A stretch of 64,000 nt of DNA from Nocardia goodfellowii (GCF_017875645.1 NZ_JAGGMR010000001.1:6386001-6450000); one strand, 5' to 3'; shown: positions 1 to 8,517, counted from the stretch's first letter. Numbers and translations: made by a program. Notes: a model not told the origin generated them from the letters alone.

Positions 1-1
1 G

Positions 2-601
2 CTGCGCGGCGACCTGGCCGCGGCCGAGCGCGAGTACCAGCGGTTCGTCGCCCGGATGGCCGAGGCCGGAGTCGCGGACGTCGAGCTGATCCGGCTCGTC
101 GGCGCGCTCACCGTGAGCTGGGCGCGCGGTGACATCTCCGGCCTGCTGGACCGGGTGCAGCCGCTGTACGCCGCCGAGCCCGATCGAGTGGCGCAGCTGT
201 ACATCGTGACCCTGCTGCACGGCGGCGATGAAGCCCAGGCCCGCAAGCTGTTTCACGCGCACTCCGTGGTGCGGCGCGACGTGCACCGGCCACTGATGTG
301 CGCGTTCCGGGCCACCGCCGCCGTCGCCCTCGGCGAAGTCGAGGCGGCCCGTGACATGTTCGAGGCGCTGCTCCCCTACTCCGGCACACTGATCGGATTC
401 GACACCGGCGCCGCCTATTTCGGTCCTGTCGACGCCGTGCTCGCCGACCTGGCCGAACTCACCGGAAAAGCCGACGCCGCGACAGCCTTCCGAGCTCGGT
501 CAGCGGCCGTGTTGCGCCGGGTCCACGCCGCACTCGACGCCCTCGCCCCGCGTGCGCTGCCCAGCCGAGCACACGACGAACCGCAACTCGCCACTCGCTG
601 A
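2..601 (+). CDS. TPR-type regulator, C-terminal fragment
   Basis: The reading frame is open from the first bases of the window, so this is the 3' end of a longer gene (199 codons plus stop visible). The protein is Ala/Leu-rich and helical, with repeated pattern such as AEREYQRF, EAQARKLFHAHS and EVEAARDMFEALL, which resembles the tetratricopeptide-like C-terminal part of large AfsR/LuxR/BTAD-type ATPase regulators or adenylate-cyclase-like signalling proteins of actinobacteria. No DNA-binding or ATPase domain is visible here; if present it lies upstream of the window. It ends 117 bases before the next gene and is probably a separate transcript. The family is an inference from composition and repeat pattern. 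Confidence 0.6.
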   Translation: MRGDLAAAEREYQRFVARMAEAGVADVELIRLVGALTVSWARGDISGLLDRVQPLYAAEPDRVAQLYIVTLLHGGDEAQARKLFHAHSVVRRDVHRPLMCAFRATAAVALGEVEAARDMFEALLPYSGTLIGFDTGAAYFGPVDAVLADLAELTGKADAATAFRARSAAVLRRVHAALDALAPRALPSRAHDEPQLATR

Positions 602-718
602 CACCGGACGTACATCCGCGATCTCGCCGCCGTTGTTCACCCGCGATAGGTGAAGAACCGGGGCCGCTGCCGTTCATAGCATCGAGTCGACAATCCGCCA
701 CCACACGAAGGAGACCCG

Positions 719-1207
719 ATGACGGGAACATTGACCGTATGGAAGTTCGCCAGTGCCACCGGTGCCGACACCGCGGTTGCGACGCTGGAGGATCTGCAAC
801 GCCGTGAGTTGATCACGGTGCAAGACGCCGCGGTCGTCACCTGGCCGGAAGGCGCGAAGCGGCCCAAAACCCGTCAGCTGCACAGCCTCGCCGGTGTCGG
901 CGCGCTCGGCGGCGCGTTCTGGGGCATGCTGTTCGGACTGCTGTTGTTCGTGCCACTGCTCGGCGCCGCGGTGGGCGCGGGGGTAGGCGCGATGTCGGGA
1001 GCGTTGGTCCATATCGGGATCGACGACGACTTCATCAAGAAGGTGCGCGCCACGCTCGCCCCGGGCACTTCGGCGCTGTTCGCATTGACCTCCGATGCCA
1101 TTCTGGACCGGATCCACGACGAATTCCGCGGTCAGTCGGCCGAACTGGTCTCGACCAATCTGTCCCATGAGCAGGAAGCCACCTTGCGCGAGATTTTCGC
1201 CGCCTGA
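719..1207 (+). CDS. DUF1269 family membrane protein
   Basis: 162-residue protein of the DUF1269 (COG4803) type. The N-terminal third is a small alpha/beta region (MTGTLTVWKFASATGAD, VATLEDLQRRELITVQDAAVV), followed by a Gly/Ala-rich hydrophobic hairpin at about residues 60-102 (GVGALGGAFWGMLFGLLLF, LGAAVGAGVGAMSGAL), then GIDDDFIKKVRATLAPGTSALFAL, which is the most typical family signature. Function is unknown; family members are membrane-associated stress or envelope proteins. The ATG is preceded by a strong AAGGAG seven bases upstream. It lies 28 bases upstream of the GH15 gene start, so it may be the first gene of that operon. Confidence 0.85.
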   Translation: MTGTLTVWKFASATGADTAVATLEDLQRRELITVQDAAVVTWPEGAKRPKTRQLHSLAGVGALGGAFWGMLFGLLLFVPLLGAAVGAGVGAMSGALVHIGIDDDFIKKVRATLAPGTSALFALTSDAILDRIHDEFRGQSAELVSTNLSHEQEATLREIFAA

Positions 1208-1235
1208 ATCGCCGTCGTTGCTGGAAGGAGTGGTT

Positions 1236-3077
1236 ATGAACGCATATCCACCGATCGCCGAGCACGGAATCATCGGTGATCTACAGACCGCGGCACTGGT
1301 TTCGTCCGCGGGCACGATCGACTGGTGGTGCAGCCCGCGATTCGACTCGCCGAGCGTTTTCGCGGCATTGCTGGACTCCGAGCGCGGCGGCCACTGCCGG
1401 CTGGCCGCGAGCCTGGACAGCGGCGAGATGACCGTGCGTCAGCTCTACCTCCCCGACACCGCTGTGCTGATCACCAGATTCATGGCGGCCGAGGGTGTCG
1501 GGGAGGTCATCGACTTCATGGATCCGATCCGGAGCCGCGACCCGACCGATCGGCACCGCTTGGTCCGGATCGCACGGGTGGTCCGCGGCAAATTGCCCTT
1601 CGAGTTCACCTGCCGGCCGCGGTTCGACTATGCCCGCGCACGGCACACCCGCACGGTGCCCGAGCCCCGCCGGGCGCTGTTCCAGAGCGCAGAGACCGAC
1701 CTGCACCTGCAGGTCAGCGACCCGATCTCGCTGCACACCGACGGCGGTGACGTGTCCGCACGCTTCACCCTCGACGCCGGCCAGACCGCGATGATCGTGC
1801 TGACCTGCACCAGCGGCGGGGGTGCGGCGCCACCGCCGCCGGTGCGGGAGCAGATGCTGGCCGAATTCGAGGCCTGCCGCACGTTCTGGCAGTCCTGGCT
1901 GCGGACGTGCACCTATCGAGGACGCTGGCAGGACATGGTCAAACGCTCGGCAATCACGCTGAAACTGCTGACCTACGCTCCGACCGGCGCGCCGATCGCC
2001 GCCGCCACCATGGGCCTGCCCGAACAACTGGGCGGTGAACGCAACTGGGATTACCGCTACACCTGGATCCGGGACGCGTCGCTGTCGATCCGGGCACTGC
2101 TCGACCTGGGTTTCACCGAGGAAGCGGCCGCATACCGCGATTGGTTGCGTGATCGACTGGCGGCCGGGCCCACCGCCTCCGGTGAACCACTGCAGATCAT
2201 GTACCGGGTGGACGGCGAGCCCCGGCTCGAGGAGGAGATCCTCACGCATCTGGCGGGCTATCGGAACTCGAGTCCGGTGCGGCTGGGCAACGCCGCGGCT
2301 GATCAGGTCCAGCTCGACATCTACGGCGAGGCCGCCGACGCGCTGGCTCAATTCGGCGATCTCGGCGAGATCGCGGGCTGGCTCGCGTTCGCCGAACTTC
2401 TCGACTGGCTCGCCGACAACTGGGACCGACCCGACGAGGGAATCTGGGAAACTCGCGGCGGCCGAAAGCATTTCACCTACAGCCGGTTGATGACGTGGGT
2501 GGCGTTCGAACGCGGAATCCGAATGGCCACGGCTCATGCCCGCCCCGGCGACCTGAACCGCTGGACCCGAGAACGCGACGCGGTGTTCGCCCAGATCGTG
2601 GAGTGCGGCTGGAGTAGTAGCAGGCAGGCTTTCGTCCAGCACTTCGACGGCGACGTGCTGGACGCCTCGCTGCTACTCATGCCCCGGATGGGTTTTCTGT
2701 CGCCGCGGGATCCGGCCTGGCTGAGCACGCTCGACGCCATGGACGCCGAACTCGTCAGCGACAGTCTGGTCTACCGCTACGACCCTGCCGCGGCGCCGGA
2801 CGGCCTGGGCGGCACGGAGGGCACCTTCAACCTGTGCAGCTTCCTCTACGTCGAAGCGCTCGCCGCCTCGGGCCGAGTCGACCAGGCCCGCTACGCCTTC
2901 GACAAAATGCTCACCTACGCCAACCATGTCGGCTTGTTCGCCGAGGAGATCGGACCCTCTGGTGCACAGCTGGGCAACTTTCCCCAGGCCTTCACTCATC
3001 TGGCCTTGGTGGCCGCCGCCATCGCCCTCGACGAGCGGCTAGATCGCGACGAGTCCGATGACGCCGGCGCACCGTGA
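1236..3077 (+). CDS. Glycoside hydrolase family 15 protein (trehalase/glucoamylase-like)
   Basis: 613 residues, the usual length of bacterial GH15 enzymes with an N-terminal trehalase-like beta domain (PIAEHGIIGDLQTAALV, GTIDWWCSPRFDSPSVFAALL) and an (alpha/alpha)6 catalytic domain. Conserved segments are GERNWDYRYTWIRDAS (from about residue 266), GGTEGTFNLCSFLYVEAL and EEIGPSGAQLGNFPQAFTHLAL near the C-terminus. In mycobacteria this family includes a phosphate- and Mg-dependent trehalase, so hydrolysis of trehalose to glucose is the best guess, with alpha-glucan or oligosaccharide hydrolysis as alternatives. The frame is open further upstream, but ATG at 1236 with GGAAGGAG before it fits the conserved N-terminus. 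It overlaps the next gene in GTGA, implying translational coupling to an MFS exporter. No signal peptide, so cytoplasmic. Confidence 0.9.
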   Translation: MNAYPPIAEHGIIGDLQTAALVSSAGTIDWWCSPRFDSPSVFAALLDSERGGHCRLAASLDSGEMTVRQLYLPDTAVLITRFMAAEGVGEVIDFMDPIRSRDPTDRHRLVRIARVVRGKLPFEFTCRPRFDYARARHTRTVPEPRRALFQSAETDLHLQVSDPISLHTDGGDVSARFTLDAGQTAMIVLTCTSGGGAAPPPPVREQMLAEFEACRTFWQSWLRTCTYRGRWQDMVKRSAITLKLLTYAPTGAPIAAATMGLPEQLGGERNWDYRYTWIRDASLSIRALLDLGFTEEAAAYRDWLRDRLAAGPTASGEPLQIMYRVDGEPRLEEEILTHLAGYRNSSPVRLGNAAADQVQLDIYGEAADALAQFGDLGEIAGWLAFAELLDWLADNWDRPDEGIWETRGGRKHFTYSRLMTWVAFERGIRMATAHARPGDLNRWTRERDAVFAQIVECGWSSSRQAFVQHFDGDVLDASLLLMPRMGFLSPRDPAWLSTLDAMDAELVSDSLVYRYDPAAAPDGLGGTEGTFNLCSFLYVEALAASGRVDQARYAFDKMLTYANHVGLFAEEIGPSGAQLGNFPQAFTHLALVAAAIALDERLDRDESDDAGAP

Positions 3078-4450
3078 CCCGGCCGCGCGGCGTCCTCATA
3101 CCCCTCGCGCTGGCACAATTCATCTGCAGCTTCGCCGGCTCGAACATGAACGTGATGATCACCGACATCAGCGCCGACCTCGACACCACGGTGCACGGCG
3201 TCCAGCTGACGATCACCTTGTTCCTCCTGGTGATGGCGGCGTTGATGATTCCGGGCGGCAAGCTCACCGACCGCTACGGACGCAAACGCTGCTTCGTCGC
3301 GGGCCTGGTCGTATACGGTTGCGGCGCTCTGATCGCCGCTCTCGCACCGGCTTTGGGTGTGCTGATGCTGGGCAACTCGATCCTCGAAGGCATCGGCACC
3401 GCGATGCTCATCCCGCCCGTCTACATCCTGGCCACGGTGTTGTTCACCGAATCCGCCTCCCGCACCAGAGCTTTCGGCGCCATCATGGCCATGGGCGGAA
3501 TCGGCGCCGCCGCCGGTCCACTGATCGGCGGGCTGATCACCACCGCGATCAGCTGGCGCGCGGCCTTCCTGTTCCAGGTGCTGATCGTCATCGTGATCCT
3601 GATCTCCACCCGGCATATCGTCGACCCGATCCCTCCGGCCCCGAAGCGCCCGTTCGATATTCGCGGCGCGGTCTGGTCGGCCACCGGGCTGGTCCTGCTC
3701 GTCGCGGGCATCCTCGCCGCGGACGACGGCCTGTGGTTGACACTTGCCTTGCTGGCGGCGGGCGCGGTGGTCCTGGCGATCTTTTTCGCCGGTGTCCGCG
3801 CAGCCGAACGCGCAGGGCGCGAACCGCTGCTGTCCACACGACTGTTCGGCGACCGCACCGCCAACCTCGGGCTCGTCACCCAGAACATCCAGTGGCTGGT
3901 CCTCATGGGCACGTCGTTCGTGGCGGCCGCCTACCTCCAGGTCGCACGCGGATACAACGCCATCGAAACCGGCGTCATCTTCACCGCGGCCACCGCCGGT
4001 ATGCTGGCCACCTCACTGTCGGCCGCATGGCTGGCCCGCCGCTGGTCGCGGCGCACCCTCATCATGGGGGGCTTCGTCCTGACCGTCGCCGGCATCGCGG
4101 TCCTGCTGGGCCTGGCCGAATTCGCCCTCGGCCCCTGGGGATTCGCCCCCGGCCTCCTGCTCATCGGCCTCGGACTGGGGATGATGCTCACCCCCTCGGT
4201 CGACATCGTCCAATCCGCCTTCGGCGAACAACTCCAAGGCGAAATCTCCGGTCTCTCCCGCAGTGTCTCCAACCTCGGATCCGCCGTGGGCACCGCTTTG
4301 GCAGGCACCATCCTGATCTCCGCCCCCAGCGGACACTCCTACGCCACCGCGATGATCACGCTGGTAGTCCTCGCCGCCGTCGGGTTGTGCGCCGCCACCG
4401 CGCTACCCCGCACCACCGAGTCGATGACCCCGAGGCGGGACCCGGGGTGA
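3074..4450 (+). CDS. MFS transporter, DHA2-like drug/proton antiporter type
   Basis: 458-residue integral membrane protein with many hydrophobic segments (about 12-14) and the MFS motif A in the first cytoplasmic loop (GGKLTDRYGRKR, near residue 58). The start TRPRGVLIPLALAQFICSF leads directly into the first helix. The length and the motif fit the DHA2 (EmrB/QacA-like) group of proton-coupled exporters; the substrate cannot be told from sequence. The GTG start overlaps the stop of the GH15 gene (GTGA), and its own stop overlaps the next GTG start in the same way, so the three genes form a translationally coupled operon. Confidence 0.88.
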   Translation: MTRPRGVLIPLALAQFICSFAGSNMNVMITDISADLDTTVHGVQLTITLFLLVMAALMIPGGKLTDRYGRKRCFVAGLVVYGCGALIAALAPALGVLMLGNSILEGIGTAMLIPPVYILATVLFTESASRTRAFGAIMAMGGIGAAAGPLIGGLITTAISWRAAFLFQVLIVIVILISTRHIVDPIPPAPKRPFDIRGAVWSATGLVLLVAGILAADDGLWLTLALLAAGAVVLAIFFAGVRAAERAGREPLLSTRLFGDRTANLGLVTQNIQWLVLMGTSFVAAAYLQVARGYNAIETGVIFTAATAGMLATSLSAAWLARRWSRRTLIMGGFVLTVAGIAVLLGLAEFALGPWGFAPGLLLIGLGLGMMLTPSVDIVQSAFGEQLQGEISGLSRSVSNLGSAVGTALAGTILISAPSGHSYATAMITLVVLAAVGLCAATALPRTTESMTPRRDPG

Positions 4451-4986
4451 ACGCGCCCACCACTACCCGGCTGCTACACGGCCCGTTGTTCTCGCGGCGA
4501 GCCCCGCTGGACCGCGACAATGCCACGAGCCGGATCAGCGCCTACATCTACGGCAACATCCTCGTGCTCACCGCCCTCGTGCCCGTGGTCACCGCCGCGA
4601 AACACCTCGGAATCCTCGTGGTACTCGGCACTTCCGTGTCCACCTTCGCCGCCCATGGTTTCGCCGAAGCCGTCGCCCGCACCGTCCGCGAACAGCGCGG
4701 CACCACCGGCACCGACCGCATCCGCCACCTACGCAACTCCGTACCGATCCTCAGTTCCGCGGTCCTGCCCTGCGTCGTCCTCACCGCCGGTTGGCTGGGC
4801 TGGTTCTCACCACGCACTGCCCAGATCCTCGCCGAACTCGCCGTGCTGATCCGCATCGGTGGCATCGTTCTCGTCGTCGGCCATCTCCGCGGCGAATATC
4901 CCACCCGTGCCTCAGTGGTCACCGGGGTGCTGCTCACTCTCGCCGCCGGCGGCGTCGTGCTCGTCAAAATCGCTCTCACCCACTGA
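4447..4986 (+). CDS. Conserved hypothetical membrane protein
   Basis: 179-residue protein starting at a GTG that overlaps the stop of the MFS gene (GTGA). About four to five hydrophobic segments are visible: YIYGNILVLTALVPVVTAA, HLGILVVLGTSVSTFAAHGF, VPILSSAVLPCVVLTAGWL, LAVLIRIGGIVLVVGHL and the C-terminal VVTGVLLTLAAGGVVLVKI. A polar loop carries AEAVARTVREQRGTTGTDR. I do not recognise a functional family. Close coupling to the transporter suggests it is an accessory membrane subunit or shares the transporter's role. No terminator hairpin was seen after the stop. Confidence 0.7.
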   Translation: MNAPTTTRLLHGPLFSRRAPLDRDNATSRISAYIYGNILVLTALVPVVTAAKHLGILVVLGTSVSTFAAHGFAEAVARTVREQRGTTGTDRIRHLRNSVPILSSAVLPCVVLTAGWLGWFSPRTAQILAELAVLIRIGGIVLVVGHLRGEYPTRASVVTGVLLTLAAGGVVLVKIALTH

Positions 4987-5100
4987 GTTCGATGTACGCA
5001 CCGAACAGCAATCACGGGGATGGCTTCCGCCGCACGGTGCGACGATCGCGAAGTCCCTGTCACCTGGGTCCAGGGGCGCCATGAACAGCTGGGTCACGAG

Positions 5101-5412
5101 TCAGCGAGTGGTGCATGGGCTCGGCAGTCCCGAGCCGGTGGCGAGATCACAAATGCCGCCGGTCAGCGCTTGCAGCGGCGTGACAGCCAGCAGCACCAGC
5201 AGGCCGATGACGTTGCCCTGCTGGAACAGCCACACCGCCGAACGCGCGGCAGCCGAACCGGAATCAACAGCCGCCGAACCCGTTTCGTCCGCGACGGTGG
5301 TGACCGGCGGTGGGGTGAAAGCGACCGGTTCGGCCTGGGCCGACGCGGCCGCGGTCACAAGGGTCGTCGCAGCAGCCGAAGCCACGGCAAGCCGGAGAGT
5401 GGTACGCATCAT
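5101..5412 (-). CDS. Small secreted or membrane-anchored protein
   Basis: 103 residues from the ATG pair at 5412/5409, which sit 5 bases after AGGAG. The N-terminus MMRTTLRLAVASAAATTLV, ending in SAQAEP, is a standard Sec signal peptide with a likely AQA-EP cleavage. The mature part has a Pro/Thr linker, an Ala/Ser stretch, a hydrophobic segment (GNVIGLLVLLAVTPL) and ends with two cysteines in ICDLATGSGLPSPCTTR that may form a disulfide. No family recognised. It lies 57 bases downstream of the Lcp-like gene on the same strand and may be co-transcribed with it. Confidence 0.65.
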   Translation of the reverse strand: MMRTTLRLAVASAAATTLVTAAASAQAEPVAFTPPPVTTVADETGSAAVDSGSAAARSAVWLFQQGNVIGLLVLLAVTPLQALTGGICDLATGSGLPSPCTTR

Positions 5413-5469
5413 CGCGCTCCTAATAAAAGAAATGTCCAGAGCCATAGAGGAAAGTGCGAAGCAAACCGT

Positions 5470-6711
5470 TCAGCGTGGCGGCTTGCTCATATCCCGATTC
5501 ATCGTCGGGATCTCGATACTGATCGGCATCTGAAGCTCCGCCAAATAAATCAAAGCAGCCTGACGAAGAAACTCATCGAACAACCAATACGCATCCGGCG
5601 CCAGCGGAACCACCGGCAACAACCCCTCACGCACCGCGATAAACGGACCCCAACTCACCCGCAACAACGGATCCCACAACAACTCCCGCGGAATCCGCAA
5701 CTCATCAGCGATCCGATCACCCAACAGAAAACGAGTAAACGAACCCAACACCGGCTTACTCAACACCGCGAAATCCAAATTCACACCCAACCGCAACAAC
5801 CGATCCGCCAGCACCGCACCCTCCGGCGTCACCGCGATAATCGGATCCAGCACCTGCGCCGCCTGAGCATTCGCCTCCGGCCACGAATTCGGAATATACT
5901 CATCCCGAATCCCCAACATATGCCCCGCCACCTGCCACGAATGCAGAAACGCCTCCGACTCATGGGCCGGCATCGGCACCCCCCACGCCGTCAAATGCTT
6001 CATCACCGTCGTCGGCAAACTATGCCACGTCACCATCATATCGTTCTGACTGATCGGCACACCCTCCTGCGCCACACTCGCCCAATGCGGCGACCGCGGC
6101 AACAAATTACGCACCGCCGCATGCACCAACCGCGTCTTCACACACGTCACCACCATCTCCCCATCCGCCCCATACGCATTATGAGTACCGATGTCATACC
6201 CCAGCTTCGCGGTCTTGGTGATCCGATCCTTCAAATCATGACCCCCCTTCGAGTAATACACCGCCCGAGCCTCTTTCGGAATCACCGTGCTCATCATCCC
6301 GCTCGCCAACCCATACAACACCCCCAAATACAAACCCCGCTTCTTGTTGAACTGCACCGCCGTCGCCAACTTCCCCTGATCAGTCCACTGCGGCAACCGA
6401 CGCGCATACTCCATGAAATCCCGCAACTCCGAAGGCAACCCCTCCGGCAACGGCTGACCATTCCTGGTCCACGTCCGCAACAACGCATTCACCCCCGGCA
6501 CCTCACCGCGATCGATCAAACCACCCACCAACTCATCAACCTCCGGATCCCACACCCCCATCGGATCCAACCCATCACCCACCCCCGCCACCGAACCCTG
6601 CGGCGACCACGACCACGGCTCAGCCCGCGCCGGAACCATCACCGCCATCGCCCCGAACGCACCCAACACCCCACTGGCCTTCAACGCACTCCGCCTGCTG
6701 AGACTGTCCAT
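5470..6711 (-). CDS. lcp: Latex clearing protein (Lcp)-like rubber oxygenase, Tat-exported
   Basis: 413-residue DUF2236 protein. The N-terminus has a twin-arginine signal (SRRSALKASGVLGAFGAMAV, then ARAEP). The heme-site residues known from Streptomyces K30 Lcp (E148, R164, K167, T168, H198) are all present with identical spacing at E147, R163, K166, T167 and H197 (PKEARAV, DRITKTAKLGYD, KTRLVHAAVR). Lcp is a b-type cytochrome that cleaves the double bonds of cis-1,4-polyisoprene outside the cell to oligo-isoprenoids; that activity is a strong family inference here, though other polyisoprenoid or lipid substrates are possible. The ATG at 6711 has GAGGAG about 10 bases upstream; an upstream in-frame extension lacks this. 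The base composition is slightly less GC-rich than neighbouring genes. The lcpR and oxiAB partners of some rubber degraders are not adjacent. Confidence 0.85.
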   Translation of the reverse strand: MDSLSRRSALKASGVLGAFGAMAVMVPARAEPWSWSPQGSVAGVGDGLDPMGVWDPEVDELVGGLIDRGEVPGVNALLRTWTRNGQPLPEGLPSELRDFMEYARRLPQWTDQGKLATAVQFNKKRGLYLGVLYGLASGMMSTVIPKEARAVYYSKGGHDLKDRITKTAKLGYDIGTHNAYGADGEMVVTCVKTRLVHAAVRNLLPRSPHWASVAQEGVPISQNDMMVTWHSLPTTVMKHLTAWGVPMPAHESEAFLHSWQVAGHMLGIRDEYIPNSWPEANAQAAQVLDPIIAVTPEGAVLADRLLRLGVNLDFAVLSKPVLGSFTRFLLGDRIADELRIPRELLWDPLLRVSWGPFIAVREGLLPVVPLAPDAYWLFDEFLRQAALIYLAELQMPISIEIPTMNRDMSKPPR

Positions 6712-6802
6712 GTCTTGACTACTCCTCGTTGAGCCGGGACCCTCGATCAGGTGCCCGCCATGCATGATGCAGTGTAAGAATTTCGAGTAACTTAACACTA
6801 GA

Positions 6803-6817
6803 CTGACACTTTGTCAG
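6803..6817. promoter_or_regulatory. Perfect 6-bp inverted repeat upstream of the Lcp-like gene
   Basis: CTGACA-CTT-TGTCAG, about 90 bases upstream of the lcp start, next to GAGTAACTTAACAC (6785-6798). It could be a repressor operator or a weak hairpin. CTGACA also occurs at other promoters in this window (7160, 21761 minus strand, 37126). Confidence 0.4.
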
Positions 6818-7188
6818 TAGCTTCCGTCAACAGGCTCTTGCGAGTTCCAGCCCGGTTCATACCCTGGTAGCCACCCTCTGCATGAGAAGGCGATAAGAGA
6901 ATTAGTAGTCACTTCGTAGCGCATCTCGCCACGGAACTCGCGCCGCCAGCGCACCCTCGCCCCGATCAGATCCTTGCCGCCGCAGCGGCACCGCAAGCCG
7001 ATGACATCACCACGCACAGCGAGGCGAACGAAACGCGGCGTCGGATCCGCACGCTTACGAAGCACCCGCCGCGGCACCCAGACTGCCTGGATATGTGAAC
7101 ACTCAGGCACATACCGTCCCGAAAAGCGGTACCTTCCACGGTTGTTGTCGAAGATACTCCTGACATCTCGCGGAATGATCAGTAACAT
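6814..7188 (-). CDS. Hypothetical protein, doubtful
   Basis: 124 codons from ATG at 7188. The middle part (from VPRRVLRKRADPTPRFVRL through CRCGGKDLIGARVRWRREF) has GC-rich third positions and looks coding; both ends look less so. There is a CRCGG motif that might bind metal. No ribosome binding site is obvious and the ATG overlaps the -10 hexamer of the divergent promoter at 7160-7188. I recognise no family. It may be a decayed gene. If it is not real, the 6712-7159 stretch holds only the inverted repeat and AT-rich promoter-like DNA. Confidence 0.3.
   Translation of the reverse strand: MLLIIPRDVRSIFDNNRGRYRFSGRYVPECSHIQAVWVPRRVLRKRADPTPRFVRLAVRGDVIGLRCRCGGKDLIGARVRWRREFRGEMRYEVTTNSLIAFSCRGWLPGYEPGWNSQEPVDGSY
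7160..7188 (+). promoter_or_regulatory. Sigma70-type promoter for the small membrane protein / DUF2236 operon
   Basis: CTGACA (-35, 7160-7165), a 17-base spacer and TAACAT (-10, 7183-7188), placing the transcript start about 40 bases before the gene at 7236. The -10 lies inside AGTAACATA, a 9-base element repeated in other intergenic regions of this window. Confidence 0.6.
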
Positions 7189-7235
7189 AGACCCTACGTT
7201 TCGACTGCACGCCGACCTGGGGAAGGAGCTACTCG

Positions 7236-7451
7236 ATGACGGGCAGAGCAGATGAACTGCCGCGTCCGGCGGCACCGATCGGCCCGATTCCCCGGTGGCT
7301 CAACCGGATTCTCAGTGTGGAACTGACGGTCTTCGAGTTCGTCGGCTTCCTGATCCTTGCCCTGGGCGCGCTCGCGGCCACCCGGCTCACTTGGACCGGT
7401 TGGCGGGCGATGTACCGGGCAAGAGCACTATCGAGAAAGGACCCCAAATGA
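7236..7451 (+). CDS. Small single-span membrane protein
   Basis: 71 residues. A Pro-rich cytoplasmic N-terminus leads to WLNRILSVELTVFEFVGFLI and one transmembrane helix (about residues 31-52), followed by a basic tail (YRARALSRKDPK). AAGGAG stands seven bases before the ATG. It resembles the 74-residue protein at 22245 in the segment LxRILSxExxVxEFxGxLI, so the two appear to be paralogues. It overlaps the start of the DUF2236 oxygenase gene by four bases (ATGA) and is probably translated together with it. Function unknown; a membrane anchor or partner for the oxygenase is an inference from position. Confidence 0.75.
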   Translation: MTGRADELPRPAAPIGPIPRWLNRILSVELTVFEFVGFLILALGALAATRLTWTGWRAMYRARALSRKDPK

Positions 7452-8452
7452 CCACGGCAGCAACGACGCGGGAGCCGAACTACGATGACCCCCACAGTGA
7501 TTCGTACGTCCGGGAGGAAGCGACCCCGGTTCGGCGACCTCAGCAGGCCGAGGCGGCGCAAGCGGCAGAACCGGGAATTCTGCCTCCACTGACCCTGGAG
7601 CAGGTCCGCATCCCCATCCCCGACACCTACCGGTTACCACGGAAGCGGCCCGCGAAATTGGCGGACTCACTGGACTTCTGGATGTTCGCCGGTGCCGCGG
7701 CCAATGTGGCCATGCAGTTCTCCCACCCCGGAGTGGCCGCCGGCGTCATGGAGAGCACCGTGGAGTCGGGCGCTCTGATGGTGCATCCGTGGAAGCGGCT
7801 GCGAACCACCGCGGCGTATCTGGCGGTGGCGATTCTCGGCACGCCGGAGGAGAAGAAGGAATTCCGCGAGGCCGTCAACGTCGCGCACCGGCAAGTCCGT
7901 TCGAGGCCGGATTCGAAGGTGAAGTACAACGCCTTCGACCGCAACCTGCAGTTATATGTAGCGGCGGCGATCTACATCGGCTTCGAGGACAGCCACCAGT
8001 TGATCCACGGCAAGATGACCCCCGACGAGCTCGAAGCCTTCTATCAGGGTGCCGAGACCTTCGGCACCACCTTGCAGGTACATCCGGATATGTGGCCGAA
8101 GACCCGGGCCGATTTCGACGAGTACTGGCTCGAAGCATGCCGCCAGGTCGTCGTCGACGATGACTTCCGCGCCTACATCAACGATCTCCTCCATCTGCGC
8201 ATGATCGCCTTCCCGCTACGGCTGATCTTCGCGAACCTGCTGAAGTTCCTGACCATCGGATTTCTACCGCAGCACTTCCGCGACCAGATGGGTGTGGAGT
8301 GGTCCGAAACCGATCAGCGTCGGTTCGAGCACCTGTTCCTCTTCGTGGGTTTCGTCAACCGCTTCATCCCCAAGTTCATCCGCTTCGCCGGAACCAAGTC
8401 GATGATGCGGGATGTCCAGCGCCGAATCCGCAAACAGAAAGCACTCATCTGA
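7448..8452 (+). CDS. MpaB-family oxygenase (DUF2236)
   Basis: 334 residues. After a polar N-terminus the DUF2236 core begins at about residue 45 (LEQVRIPIPDTYRLPRKRP). Conserved blocks are ESTVESGALMVHPWKRLRTT, AVNVAHRQVRS and VKYNAFDRNLQLYVAAAIY. The His in AHRQVRS matches the heme-ligand His of Lcp (HAAVR) in the shared HxxVR pattern, so a heme-dependent oxygenase is likely. The substrate is unknown; MpaB in fungi cleaves a farnesyl chain, so an isoprenoid or lipid chain is plausible. The ATG at 7448 has GAAAGGA upstream and overlaps the previous stop. The closest relative here is the gene at 20635-21624. A strong hairpin follows the stop. Confidence 0.85.
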   Translation: MTTAATTREPNYDDPHSDSYVREEATPVRRPQQAEAAQAAEPGILPPLTLEQVRIPIPDTYRLPRKRPAKLADSLDFWMFAGAAANVAMQFSHPGVAAGVMESTVESGALMVHPWKRLRTTAAYLAVAILGTPEEKKEFREAVNVAHRQVRSRPDSKVKYNAFDRNLQLYVAAAIYIGFEDSHQLIHGKMTPDELEAFYQGAETFGTTLQVHPDMWPKTRADFDEYWLEACRQVVVDDDFRAYINDLLHLRMIAFPLRLIFANLLKFLTIGFLPQHFRDQMGVEWSETDQRRFEHLFLFVGFVNRFIPKFIRFAGTKSMMRDVQRRIRKQKALI

Positions 8453-8477
8453 CCGACCTCACGCGTCCGTGAAGTCT

Positions 8478-8517
8478 CGACGGCGGCGCCCGGCGGTTCA
8501 TCCGGGCGCTGCCGTCG
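8478..8517. terminator. Hairpin terminator after DUF2236 gene
   Basis: A 16-base stem with a single mismatch (8478-8493 against 8502-8517) and an 8-base loop, 25 bases after the stop at 8452. It lacks a T-run, as is common for actinobacterial terminators. It separates the oxygenase operon from the DJ-1/PfpI gene. Confidence 0.7.

Noticed and set aside
636..654. Inverted repeat TTCACC-CGCGATA-GGTGAA upstream of the DUF1269 gene
   Set aside because: Only six base pairs with no regulator nearby; could be an operator but too weak to list.
1281..2642. 453-codon minus-strand frame opposite the GH15 gene
   Set aside because: Typical antisense open frame of GC-rich DNA; no motifs, while the plus strand has GH15 signatures throughout.
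3058..4446. Long frame continuing upstream of the 179-residue membrane protein
   Set aside because: This part lies out of frame inside the MFS gene and is Arg/His-rich; only the part after the GTG at 4447 looks like protein.
5020..6732. 570-codon plus-strand frame opposite the Lcp-like gene
   Set aside because: Its translation is Arg/His/Gln-rich low-complexity sequence, the mirror of the real minus-strand gene, which has complete family motifs.
6974..7255. 93-codon plus-strand ORF before the small membrane protein
   Set aside because: It spans the promoter at 7160-7188 and overlaps the start at 7236; its composition is basic and unstructured.
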